Source: Chromatiales bacterium (GTDB lineage Bacteria; Pseudomonadota; Gammaproteobacteria; CAMYNG01). Taken from it: a stretch of 6,661 bases of DNA. The notes beneath the pieces were generated by a model. It did not search any database, was not told the DNA's origin, and worked only from the letters and a program-made list of their open reading frames with translations. Location: NCBI GenBank assembly GCA_026990045.1, contig JALSIK010000400.1:1-6661 (forward strand), read 5' to 3'. Below are positions 1 through 4,819 of this stretch, one piece after another (position 1 is the stretch's first letter; every line of letters starts with the position of its first letter). The position numbers and the translations under genes were made by a program.

Positions 1-615
1 CGGCTCCACCCGCGGATCGGCATGGACCTTGTCGTTGAAGCGGCGGATGGCGCGGGTGTCGGCGTCGTCCACCGCCGGGTCGGCCACGGCGCCGTCCCAC
101 AGGGTGTTGTCCACCGCGATGAGCCCGCCGGGGCGGACCAGGTCCAGGCACGCCTCGTAGTAGGCGTCGTAGCCGGTCTTGTCGGCATCGATGAAGGCGA
201 AATCGAAGGTGCCGGCCGCCCCCTCGCGCAGCAACCGGTGCAGCGTCTCCCGCGCCGGGCCCAGGTGCAGGGTGATGCGCCGGGCCAGTCCCGCGGCCTG
301 CCAGTGGCGCCGGGCCACGTCGGTCCACTCGCGGCTGATGTCGCAGGTGACCACCTCGCCGTCCGCGGGCAGGGCACCGGCCAGCCACAGCGTGCTGTAG
401 CCGGTGTAGGTGCCGATCTCCAGCACCCGCCGCGCCCCCATGAGCCGCAGCAGCAGGGCCATGAACTGTCCCTGTTCCGGCGCGATCTGCATCACGGCAC
501 CCTCCATGCCGGCGGTCTCCTCGCGCAGCCGGGCCAGCGCCGGCGGCTCGCGCAGGGAATGCGCCTGCAGGTAGGCGTAGAGCTCCGGGGTCAGGCTGAG
601 GGTGCGGTTGGACAT
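1..615 (-). CDS. Class I SAM-dependent O-methyltransferase (COMT/CCoAOMT-like, Methyltransf_3), 3' end outside window
   Basis: Reading the minus strand from the ATG at 615-613 gives 205 codons that stay open to the window edge. Only about 15 residues of a usual 220-residue protein should be missing. The protein should transfer a methyl group from S-adenosylmethionine to a hydroxyl, probably of a catechol-like small molecule, in the cytoplasm; the substrate cannot be read from sequence. Visible features are the N-terminal SLREPPALARLREET block typical of bacterial members, the SAM-binding motif I LEIGTYTGYSTL (65-76), an acidic residue ending strand 2 (D92), and the metal-ligand set D143 (FIDADK), D169 and N170 (VDNTLWDG). 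The start is fixed by the family N-terminus; no good Shine-Dalgarno precedes it. An AT-rich TATATATT block lies only 11-18 nt upstream, so the leader may be very short. The family call is secure, the substrate is not. Confidence 0.93.
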   Translation of the reverse strand, partial: MSNRTLSLTPELYAYLQAHSLREPPALARLREETAGMEGAVMQIAPEQGQFMALLLRLMGARRVLEIGTYTGYSTLWLAGALPADGEVVTCDISREWTDVARRHWQAAGLARRITLHLGPARETLHRLLREGAAGTFDFAFIDADKTGYDAYYEACLDLVRPGGLIAVDNTLWDGAVADPAVDDADTRAIRRFNDKVHADPRVEP

Positions 616-625
616 GGCGGCGACC

Positions 626-634
626 AATATATAT
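626..634 (-). promoter_or_regulatory. Possible -10 region of the O-methyltransferase gene
   Basis: This is the only AT-rich block in the GC-rich gap, reading ATATATATT on the minus strand, with a TATATT or TATATA hexamer possible. No -35 match sits 16-18 nt upstream. A start about 7 nt downstream would leave a leader of only about 4-6 nt, so the transcript would be nearly leaderless. The call is tentative. Confidence 0.35.
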
Positions 635-661
635 GGCGGCGGTGCCCGGGGCCAGGGCGGC

Positions 662-675
662 TTGACCTGCATCAA
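662..675. promoter_or_regulatory. FNR/Anr/Dnr-like box
   Basis: The sequence TTGACCTGCATCAA matches the FNR-family consensus TTGAT-N4-ATCAA at nine of ten defined positions. With its flanks it gives CTTGA...TCAAG, a 5-bp inverted repeat. FNR/Dnr proteins are oxygen- or NO-responsive CRP-family activators. The box lies about 47 bp upstream of the O-methyltransferase start codon. Its centre is 38-40 bp from the candidate -10, versus about 32 bp in the classical -41.5 arrangement, so the geometry is not ideal. It could instead serve the plus-strand operon, but no matching -10 is seen there. Confidence 0.45.
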
Positions 676-746
676 GGGCGGGCGCGGCAGTGCTTGAACT
701 TTCGTTCGCCAGCCCCCACGCTCTCAGGCGAGCCATGATGCTGGTG

Positions 747-907
747 CTGGCAGGCTGTTGAAAAACAGCCTGATGAGGCGGGGCAGGGATGCCCCGCCCG
801 CAAATCGAGCGCGCCAGCGCGTGGATATCGGCGTAGCCGAACCCGGACCTGCGCCGGGTTCGGCGCGTTGAAAAAGGCCAGGACGGCCTTTTTCAACATC
901 CTGCTAG
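747..907. mobile_element. MITE-like hairpin element with terminal inverted repeats
   Basis: The outer ends, CAGGCTGTTGAAAAA (751-765) and TTTTTCAACATCCTG (889-903), are inverted repeats matching at 14 of 15 positions; extended to 747-766 and 888-907 they match at 17 of 20. Between them lie back-to-back perfect stems: 751-772 (9-bp arms, GAAA loop), 777-798 (9-bp arms, GGGA loop), 836-864 (11-bp arms, 7-nt loop) and 867-897 (13-bp arms, 5-nt loop). There is no coding sequence. Short length, terminal repeats and nested palindromes fit a non-autonomous MITE or a REP/BIME-like intergenic repeat. The flanking tetranucleotides CTGG and CTAG could be a decayed target duplication, but this is not certain. 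The parent transposon family is not identified. Confidence 0.65.
867..897. terminator. Terminator-like hairpin at the right end of the MITE
   Basis: A perfect 13-bp stem (GTTGAAAAAGGCC pairing with GGCCTTTTTCAAC) closes a 5-nt AGGAC loop. The GC core is flanked by A5 and T5 tracts, so it could stop transcription in either direction. It ends 23 nt before the ATG of the DUF5335-like gene. It may block readthrough from upstream, or simply be the folded end of the element. Confidence 0.5.
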
Positions 908-920
908 GGGAGTGGAGGAA

Positions 921-1256
921 ATGAGTCTGCGCAAACTCGAGAAGAACGAGTGGGAGACCTACTTCGACAACGTCTCGCGTCACCTGAAGGCGGCCACCGC
1001 CGAGATCGAGGTGGCGGGGCTGAATCTCGGCGACCAGGTGGAAGCGGAGTGGGTGCCCTTGGTGGGCATCGCCTACGATCCCAAGGACGACCTGGTGGAG
1101 GTGGCCACGGAGACGGTGGACCACCTGGTGCGCCACCCCAGCGCCATCTACGTGGATGACGGGACCGGGGGGCTGCACAGCGTGGAGATCACCGACGACG
1201 AGGGCAACCAGCACATCGTCCGCCTCAAGGCGCCGCTGGCCCTGCCCGAACCCTGA
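921..1256 (+). CDS. DUF5335-family protein, 111 aa
   Basis: This small acidic cytoplasmic protein of unknown function resembles the DUF5335 family from memory. Hallmarks are an N-terminal RKLEKNEWETYFDNVS helix, EIEVAGLNLGDQVEAEW (about 29-45), GIAYDPKDDLVEVA (about 50-63) and a C-terminal IYVDDGTGGLHSVEI stretch, suggesting a mainly beta fold with a helical lead-in. No catalytic motif, signal peptide or membrane segment is visible. I chose the ATG at 921 over the in-frame GTG at 912. An AGGGGAG (906-912) lies 8 nt before the ATG, and family members begin close to the RKL motif. The gene starts only 13 nt beyond the MITE's outer end and is first in a four-gene run with pdxH. The family assignment is fairly sure, but no function can be given. 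Confidence 0.85.
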   Translation: MSLRKLEKNEWETYFDNVSRHLKAATAEIEVAGLNLGDQVEAEWVPLVGIAYDPKDDLVEVATETVDHLVRHPSAIYVDDGTGGLHSVEITDDEGNQHIVRLKAPLALPEP

Positions 1257-1261
1257 CGCGC

Positions 1262-1654
1262 GTGGCGGGCGATCTGCAATGCTGGCGTTGCGGCGCGGCT
1301 CTCGATGCCGTGCCGCGGCCCTTTGCACGCCTGGCCCAGTGTCCGGCCTGCGGTGCCGAGCTGCATGTCTGCCGCATGTGCCGCTTCTTCAACCCCCGTT
1401 ACAGCGATCGCTGCGACGAGCCCGCGGTCGAGCCCCCGCGGGATCCCGAGCGAGCCAACTTCTGCGACTGGTTCAAGCCCGCCCCCGGTGCCTGGCGCGG
1501 CGGTGACGACGCAGCCGCGGCCCGGGCCCGCCTGGCGGCGCTGTTCGGCGAGGCACCGGCCGGCGATGCCCAGCCGCCACCGGACCCGCAGGAGGAAGCC
1601 CGCCGCCGCCTCGAGGCGCTGTTCCGCCAGGACGATGAAAAAGGAAACGACTGA
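1262..1654 (+). CDS. Cysteine-rich putative zinc-binding protein, 130 aa
   Basis: I do not recognise a named family. The N-terminal half has a zinc-ribbon pattern: CWRC (C7, C10) pairs with CPAC (C27, C30), followed by CRMC (C37, C40), C51 and C68, enough ligands for two metal sites. The block RANFCDWFKP (64-73) looks strongly conserved in type. After a flexible acidic/proline stretch the C-terminal half carries two similar short helices, ARARLAALF (87-95) and ARRRLEALF (113-121), which may be interaction elements. The start is a GTG 5 nt after the upstream stop codon, with no clear Shine-Dalgarno, so translation is probably coupled to the DUF5335-like gene. The 3' end overlaps the next gene by 20 nt. 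The protein is predicted soluble. Zinc binding is inferred from the cysteine spacing only. Confidence 0.82.
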   Translation: MAGDLQCWRCGAALDAVPRPFARLAQCPACGAELHVCRMCRFFNPRYSDRCDEPAVEPPRDPERANFCDWFKPAPGAWRGGDDAAAARARLAALFGEAPAGDAQPPPDPQEEARRRLEALFRQDDEKGND

Positions 1655-1973
1655 ACCCGTCTGTCCCCTGCCGGCGGCCCCCGATGAATCGGGCATCGAG
1701 ACCGTCACCCTGCACCCCCATCCCCCGCCCGCGGACTACCGGGAGGCCATGGCGCTGGCCCGGGCCGAGGCCGGGCGGCGGCTGGGGGACGCCATGCTGC
1801 TGTCGTGGTACGATGGCGACCGCGATTTCGAGTCGCCCCGGCATGCCGGTGAATGCCACCTGGACAGCGCGGTGCCCGGCTACGTGGACTATGCCGTCCA
1901 TCACGGCGCGACCCTGAAGGTGGACGTGGACGGCGGCCGGTTCGTGTTTTACTTCATGCCGGTGGACCTGTAG
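1635..1973 (+). CDS. AF1514/DUF5619-like protein, 112 aa
   Basis: From about residue 25 the protein resembles what I recall of the AF1514 family (DUF5619), named after an Archaeoglobus protein. It shows LHPHPPPADYREAMALARAE, then LGDAMLLSWYDGDRDFESP, a single HAGECH cysteine, VPGYVDYAVHHGATLKVDV and a terminal RFVFYFMPVDL strand. The function of this family is not established. The first 24 residues look like a variable leader. The ATG at 1635 lies inside the preceding zinc-protein gene (20-nt overlap), with a weak AGGA just ahead, so translational coupling is likely. A later in-frame ATG at 1749 would cut into the conserved region. The next gene, pdxH, follows after 22 nt. The family assignment is good, but the functional link to its neighbours is unknown. 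Confidence 0.85.
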   Translation: MKKETTEPVCPLPAAPDESGIETVTLHPHPPPADYREAMALARAEAGRRLGDAMLLSWYDGDRDFESPRHAGECHLDSAVPGYVDYAVHHGATLKVDVDGGRFVFYFMPVDL

Positions 1974-1995
1974 CACCCGACCCGGAAGCTTTCCC

Positions 1996-2592
1996 ATGAC
2001 CGATCCCAGCCGGGAAGACGATCCCCTGGCCCTGTTCCGGAGCTGGTACGAGGCGGCGGCCGGTGCGGAGATCGACAAGCCTAACGCCATGACCCTGGCC
2101 ACCGTGGGGCTGGACGACCGGCCCAAGGCGCGCATCGTGCTTCTGAGCTCGTTCGACGAGCGGGGGCTGGTGTTCCACACCAACTACCTCAGTGCCAAGG
2201 GCCGCGAGCTGGAGCGCGTGCCCTGGGCGGCGCTGGTGTTCTGGTGGGATCCCCTGGGCTGGCAGGTGCGCGTGGAGGGCCGGGTGGAGAAGACCTCGGG
2301 CGAGGAGTCCGATGCCTATTTCGCCGGCCGTCCCCGGGGCAGCCAGATCGGGGCCTGGGCCTCGGCCCAGAGCGAGGTCTTGGACGGGCGCGCCACCCTG
2401 GAGGCGGCGGTGGAGGAGTACGCGCGCCGCTTCGCCGGCGCGCCGGTGCCGCGGCCGCCGCACTGGGGCGGGTACCGCGTGGTGCCGGAGCGGTGGGAGT
2501 TCTGGATCGCGCGCGCGGACCGGCTGCACGATCGGTTCGCCTACGACCGGCACGACAGCGGCGGCTGGTGCCGCCGCCGCCTCGCGCCCTGA
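1996..2592 (+). CDS. pdxH: Pyridoxine/pyridoxamine 5'-phosphate oxidase (PdxH), 198 aa
   Basis: PdxH is the FMN-dependent cytoplasmic oxidase that converts pyridoxine- or pyridoxamine-5'-phosphate to pyridoxal 5'-phosphate in vitamin B6 synthesis and salvage. The protein aligns end to end with E. coli PdxH at a constant offset of 21. R46 (=R67), K68 (=K89), Q90 (=Q111), Q125-S126, W170 (=W191) and R180 (=R201) match FMN contacts. Y108, R112, S116, R176 and H178 match substrate contacts Y129, R133, S137, R197 and H199. The RPRGSQIGAWAS and RLHDRF blocks and the C-terminal RLAP are intact. The exception is position 51: the usual RIVLLK reads RIVLLS, so the equivalent of Lys72 is serine. W89 replaces the usual arginine before QVRVEG. 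A weak GGAAG precedes the ATG. It is last in the plus-strand run and convergent with the gene at 2596. Confidence 0.96.
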   Translation: MTDPSREDDPLALFRSWYEAAAGAEIDKPNAMTLATVGLDDRPKARIVLLSSFDERGLVFHTNYLSAKGRELERVPWAALVFWWDPLGWQVRVEGRVEKTSGEESDAYFAGRPRGSQIGAWASAQSEVLDGRATLEAAVEEYARRFAGAPVPRPPHWGGYRVVPERWEFWIARADRLHDRFAYDRHDSGGWCRRRLAP

Positions 2593-2595
2593 GGC

Positions 2596-2814
2596 TCAGG
2601 CCGCCTGCGCGGCGGTGCGGGTGAAGACGTACTCGTCTCCCTGGCGGGTGACCTTGACTGCGGCCCGCGTGGCCGTCACTTCCTGGCCGTCGTCGATGGC
2701 GAGCTGTTCGCCGGCCACCGTGACCAGGCCCTCGCGGGTCACCCCGCAGTGGATGATGCCCAGCTTGCCGTGCTGCTTGGGCTTGAGGGTGAGGGTGTCG
2801 GCATTGTCGGTCAT
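2596..2814 (-). CDS. Hypothetical protein, 72 aa
   Basis: I do not recognise this protein. It has a polar N-terminus (MTDNADTLTLKP) followed by alternating hydrophobic/polar stretches (KLGIIHCGV, LVTVAGEQLAI, AAVKVTRQGDEYVFTR) that suggest a small all-beta fold. It has one cysteine and no signal peptide or membrane helix. The start is fixed at the ATG 2814-2812 by an excellent GAGGAGG Shine-Dalgarno (2829-2823) with 8-nt spacing; the GTG nine bases upstream overlaps that site. Its stop lies 3 nt from the pdxH stop on the other strand, with both stops inside a short CCTGA/TCAGG inverted repeat (2588-2600). Upstream, 2837-2856 holds a 6-bp inverted repeat (GCGGTT/AACCGC) of unknown meaning. It lies 103 nt beyond the trmH stop and is probably transcribed separately. 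Coding is supported by the ribosome site. Confidence 0.72.
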   Translation of the reverse strand: MTDNADTLTLKPKQHGKLGIIHCGVTREGLVTVAGEQLAIDDGQEVTATRAAVKVTRQGDEYVFTRTAAQAA

Positions 2815-2868
2815 GTCCTGCACCTCCTCGGAATGAGCGGTTTAATGGACAACCGCGCCAGCATATGG

Positions 2869-2882
2869 GGGCGCCGGCGCCC
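2869..2882. repeat. GC-rich palindrome downstream of trmH
   Basis: A perfect 14-bp palindrome, GGGCGCCGGCGCCC, lies 35 nt past the trmH stop codon on the minus strand. It can form a short stable hairpin but has no T tract after it, so it is at best a weak transcription stop for the minus-strand unit. Confidence 0.35.
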
Positions 2883-2917
2883 GGTTCAACACCGCGGTTC
2901 GTGAGGCCATTGCCGCG

Positions 2918-3610
2918 TCAGCGCCGCGCACGGCGGCGCACGGCCTGTCCCAGCTCCCCGTCCAGGCGCAGCTCGCCGGTGGCCTCGTCCAGCGGCGGGT
3001 AGGGCAGGCCCTGCTCGCGGCAGTGGCGGGCGATGCGCGGCCAGGCCCACTGGAACAGCAGCCGCTGCCGGGTGCCGGGATCCAGGCGCGGCGTGTCGTA
3101 CAACCCCGCCGCTTCGCGCTGGCGCAGGGCCTCGTACAGCAGCAGCGCCGCGCATACCGAGACGTTGAGCGACTCCACCATGCCGTGCATGGGCACCACC
3201 ACGGTGTGGTCGGCGGCGGCCAGGGCCGCCGCCGACAGCCCCTCCAGCTCCGCGCCCAGGACGAAGGCGGTGGGCCGGGTGTAGTCCAGCTCGCGAAAGT
3301 CGCGCGCGCCGGCGTCGGGGTGCGCGGCGACGAGCTGGAACCCCCGCTCATGGAGACGGGCCGCCGCCTGCTCCAGGGAGGCGTGGCGCACCAGCTCCAC
3401 CCAGCGCAGGCTGCCGGCGGCCGACTTGGGCCGCTGCAGGGCCAGTCCCCGGGGGGCGGCCACGTGGGCCTGGAGCACGCCGGCGGCGTCGGCGCTGCGC
3501 AGGATGGCGGCCAGGTTGTGGGGCTTGTGCACGTTGTCCAGGAGCACGGTGAGATCGGGCTGGCGCCGGTCCAGCACCGCCTTGAGGCGGGCGAAACGCT
3601 CCGGCGTCAT
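2918..3610 (-). CDS. trmH: tRNA (guanosine(18)-2'-O)-methyltransferase TrmH, 230 aa
   Basis: TrmH is the SPOUT-class enzyme that 2'-O-methylates G18 in the D-loop of tRNAs using S-adenosylmethionine. The protein parallels E. coli TrmH (SpoU) almost from residue 1: RRQPDLTV (15-22); motif 1 VHKPHNLAAILRSADAAGV (27-45) with N32 and the catalytic arginine R38; DFRELDYTRPTAFVLGAELEG (104-124, motif 2); and motif 3 VVVPMHGMVESLNVSV (137-152), which forms the knot and SAM pocket. The C-terminal QRLLFQW and GLPYP blocks are also E. coli-like. The ATG at 3610 is chosen over an upstream in-frame start at 3640 because it matches the family N-terminus (MTPERFARL) and overlaps the upstream phosphatase stop as ATGA, which implies translational coupling. 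The length is normal. The assignment is secure. Confidence 0.96.
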   Translation of the reverse strand: MTPERFARLKAVLDRRQPDLTVLLDNVHKPHNLAAILRSADAAGVLQAHVAAPRGLALQRPKSAAGSLRWVELVRHASLEQAAARLHERGFQLVAAHPDAGARDFRELDYTRPTAFVLGAELEGLSAAALAAADHTVVVPMHGMVESLNVSVCAALLLYEALRQREAAGLYDTPRLDPGTRQRLLFQWAWPRIARHCREQGLPYPPLDEATGELRLDGELGQAVRRRARR

Positions 3611-4422
3611 GCGCCTGCCTCCGCCGCCTGCTCCTGCCACCAGCCGGGCAGGCGGGCGATGGAGTCGAGCTGGGCGCAGGGCGTGATGCCCAGCTCCAGG
3701 TCGGCCGGGCGGAACTTGCCGGTGTGGACCAGCACGCCGCGGATGCCCGCCGCCTGGGCCGCGGCCACGTCGCCGCGGATGTCGTCGCCCACCATCACCA
3801 CCGTGTCCGCGGGCCGGCCCAGGCGTTCCACCGCGGCCCGGAAGAACTCCGCCGCCGGCTTGCCGGTGACCACGGCCTCCACCCCGGCGGCGTACTCCAG
3901 GGCCCGCACGTAGGGCCCCACGTCCAGGCGCAGGCCGTCGCCGACCTTCCAGTAGCGGGTCAGGCCCAGGGCCACCAGCCGGGGCCGGCGTTCCTGCATG
4001 AGCAGGCGAAAGGCGCGGTTGAGGGTCCAGAAATCCCAGCCCGGGCCCAGGTCGCCCACCACCACCGCGCTCACGTCCGCGGTCTCGTCACCGGCCAGGG
4101 GCACGCCGGCGAAATCGGCCCGGGTGGCTTCGGGCACGAACAGGGCCACCGGCCCCGGGGCATGGCGCCGGATCCAGTCCGCCGCCGCCACCGGCGGCGT
4201 GAGGAGGTCATGGGCCCGGGCCGGGATGCCCAGGGCCTCCAGCCGGGCCACCAGGGCCGAGCGCGGCCGCGAAGAGGTGTTGGTGAGAAACAGCAGGGGG
4301 ATCCCCTGCTCCCGCAGCCAGCGTACCGCCTCGGGCGCGCCGGGCACCACGGCGTCGCCCTCGTAGAGCACGCCGTCCATGTCCAGCAGCACCGCCGCCG
4401 GGGCCGGATGAAGGGGGGTCAT
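3607..4422 (-). CDS. HAD-IIA family phosphatase, NagD/LHPP-like, 271 aa
   Basis: This is a haloacid-dehalogenase superfamily hydrolase of subclass IIA, expected to remove phosphate from a small substrate in the cytoplasm. All core motifs are present: motif I LLDMDGVLYEGD with nucleophile D14 and acid/base D16, motif II TNTSS (47-51), the motif III lysine K188 in TGKP, and motif IV VGDDIRGD with D213/D214 and D218. The cap region LTRYWKVGDGLRLDVGPYVRALEYA (about 154-178) resembles the LHPP-like subgroup (phospholysine/phosphohistidine/pyrophosphate phosphatase) more than classical NagD, but the substrate is unproven. The length is normal. The start ATG has only a weak ribosome site. The stop overlaps the trmH start by 4 nt (ATGA), and the small membrane-protein gene lies 106 nt upstream on the same strand. 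Confidence 0.92.
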   Translation of the reverse strand: MTPLHPAPAAVLLDMDGVLYEGDAVVPGAPEAVRWLREQGIPLLFLTNTSSRPRSALVARLEALGIPARAHDLLTPPVAAADWIRRHAPGPVALFVPEATRADFAGVPLAGDETADVSAVVVGDLGPGWDFWTLNRAFRLLMQERRPRLVALGLTRYWKVGDGLRLDVGPYVRALEYAAGVEAVVTGKPAAEFFRAAVERLGRPADTVVMVGDDIRGDVAAAQAAGIRGVLVHTGKFRPADLELGITPCAQLDSIARLPGWWQEQAAEAGA

Positions 4423-4528
4423 GCAGTGAAACCCGCCTGTGTGGGAAACGACAGGGGGAAAGCATATGGAGCCGCGCGCCGCCGGGCAAGGCGGGCGCGG
4501 GGGTGGCGGCCGGGGCCCCGGCGGGGCC
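4423..4528 (-). other. Intergenic gap between the small membrane protein and HAD genes
   Basis: This 106-nt gap starts, on the minus strand, with a GGCCCC/GGGGCC hairpin (4528-4514) directly after the stop codon of the membrane-protein gene. The hairpin has no T tract, so I do not call it a terminator. A TATGCT (TATAAT-like) hexamer within CATATGCT near 4461-4468 has no matching -35. The two genes are therefore probably cotranscribed, with possible attenuation at the hairpin. Confidence 0.35.
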
Positions 4529-4714
4529 TCAGCTCACGAACAGATCGGGGTCGGTGCCCATCTGCTGGTAATGCTTCACCAGCAGCACGATGCCGCCGGC
4601 CACCAGGGCGACGCCGGCCCCCAGCGCGACGGGGGAGAGCACGAAGGCCGCCAGCATGATCCCGGCGGTGATGGCCGCCATGGCCAGGTACTGGAACACG
4701 GGGCGCGCGAGCAT
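4529..4714 (-). CDS. Small two-helix membrane protein, 61 aa
   Basis: I do not recognise this protein. It has a short N-terminus (MLARPVF), two hydrophobic segments at about 8-26 and 28-47 rich in Ala/Gly/Val/Leu and separated by a single-proline turn, and then a polar tail (KHYQQMGTDPDLFVS). It is therefore predicted as a helical hairpin in the inner membrane with both ends on the same side. The start is well supported: AAGGAGA (4727-4721) precedes the ATG by 6 nt. It is the first gene of the minus-strand unit leading into the HAD phosphatase and trmH. It is preceded by a consensus-like promoter and a 24-bp palindrome at the transcript start, so it is the gene most directly controlled by that operator. 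No function can be given. Confidence 0.8.
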   Translation of the reverse strand: MLARPVFQYLAMAAITAGIMLAAFVLSPVALGAGVALVAGGIVLLVKHYQQMGTDPDLFVS

Positions 4715-4738
4715 CTCACGTCTCCTTATACTCTTGAT

Positions 4739-4762
4739 GAAATGTGAACCAGTTCACATTTC
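4739..4762. promoter_or_regulatory. 24-bp palindromic operator with CRP-consensus half-sites
   Basis: The perfect arms GAAATGTGAAC and GTTCACATTTC are separated by two bases (CA). The inner 22 bp (4740-4761) match the E. coli CRP ideal at all eight positions of each half-site: AAATGTGA, six bases, TCACATTT. On the minus strand the palindrome falls at about +3 to +26 relative to the start predicted from the promoter at 4772-4800. That is a repressor (road-block) position rather than an activator one. The regulator could be CRP/Vfr or an unrelated TetR/GntR-type dimer with a similar operator. Confidence 0.7.
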
Positions 4763-4771
4763 CATGAATAA

Positions 4772-4800
4772 CATATAGGCGGCCCACCAACGCCTGTCAA
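4772..4800 (-). promoter_or_regulatory. Sigma-70-type promoter for the minus-strand unit
   Basis: On the minus strand a perfect TTGACA -35 (4800-4795) is followed by exactly 17 nt and a TATATG -10 (4777-4772, four of six matches). Transcription would start near 4765, giving a leader of about 50 nt that contains the palindrome and the good Shine-Dalgarno of the small membrane-protein gene. Confidence 0.6.
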
Positions 4801-4819
4801 GCGACGGCTTTCGTGAAAT

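Noticed and set aside
22..738. Long plus-strand ORF of 238 codons opposite the O-methyltransferase
   Set aside because: It is the complement of a clear methyltransferase gene, has low-complexity Gly/Ala/Gln/His composition typical of GC-rich antisense frames, and no ribosome site or recognisable motif.
735..761. Short ORF MMLVLAGC followed by stop, resembling a lipoprotein signal with lipobox
   Set aside because: It has only eight codons, has no ribosome site of quality, and ends inside the MITE terminal repeat. A lipoprotein gene cut by the insertion is possible, but no continuing reading frame is found beyond the element.
836..870. GGTTCG within the third MITE hairpin as a tRNA T-loop
   Set aside because: No acceptor, D or anticodon arm can be built around it, and the stem is fully explained by the 11-bp palindrome.
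912..920. Upstream GTG start for the DUF5335-like gene
   Set aside because: It would overlap the Shine-Dalgarno region and add three residues not expected in the family; the ATG at 921 has better spacing.
672..1328. Minus-strand ORF of 218 codons across the MITE and the DUF5335-like gene
   Set aside because: It runs through non-coding hairpins and antisense to a convincing gene, with Arg/Ala/His-rich shadow composition.
1348..1626. RLAALF/RLEALF repeats as beta-clamp-binding motifs
   Set aside because: The clamp motif is of the QLxLF type. Here the leading glutamine is missing and an extra residue sits before LF, so the similarity is superficial.
3023..3913. Plus-strand ORF of 296 codons opposite trmH and the HAD gene
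   Set aside because: It is a shadow of two well-identified enzymes that carry full catalytic motifs on the minus strand. The same applies to 3724-4659.
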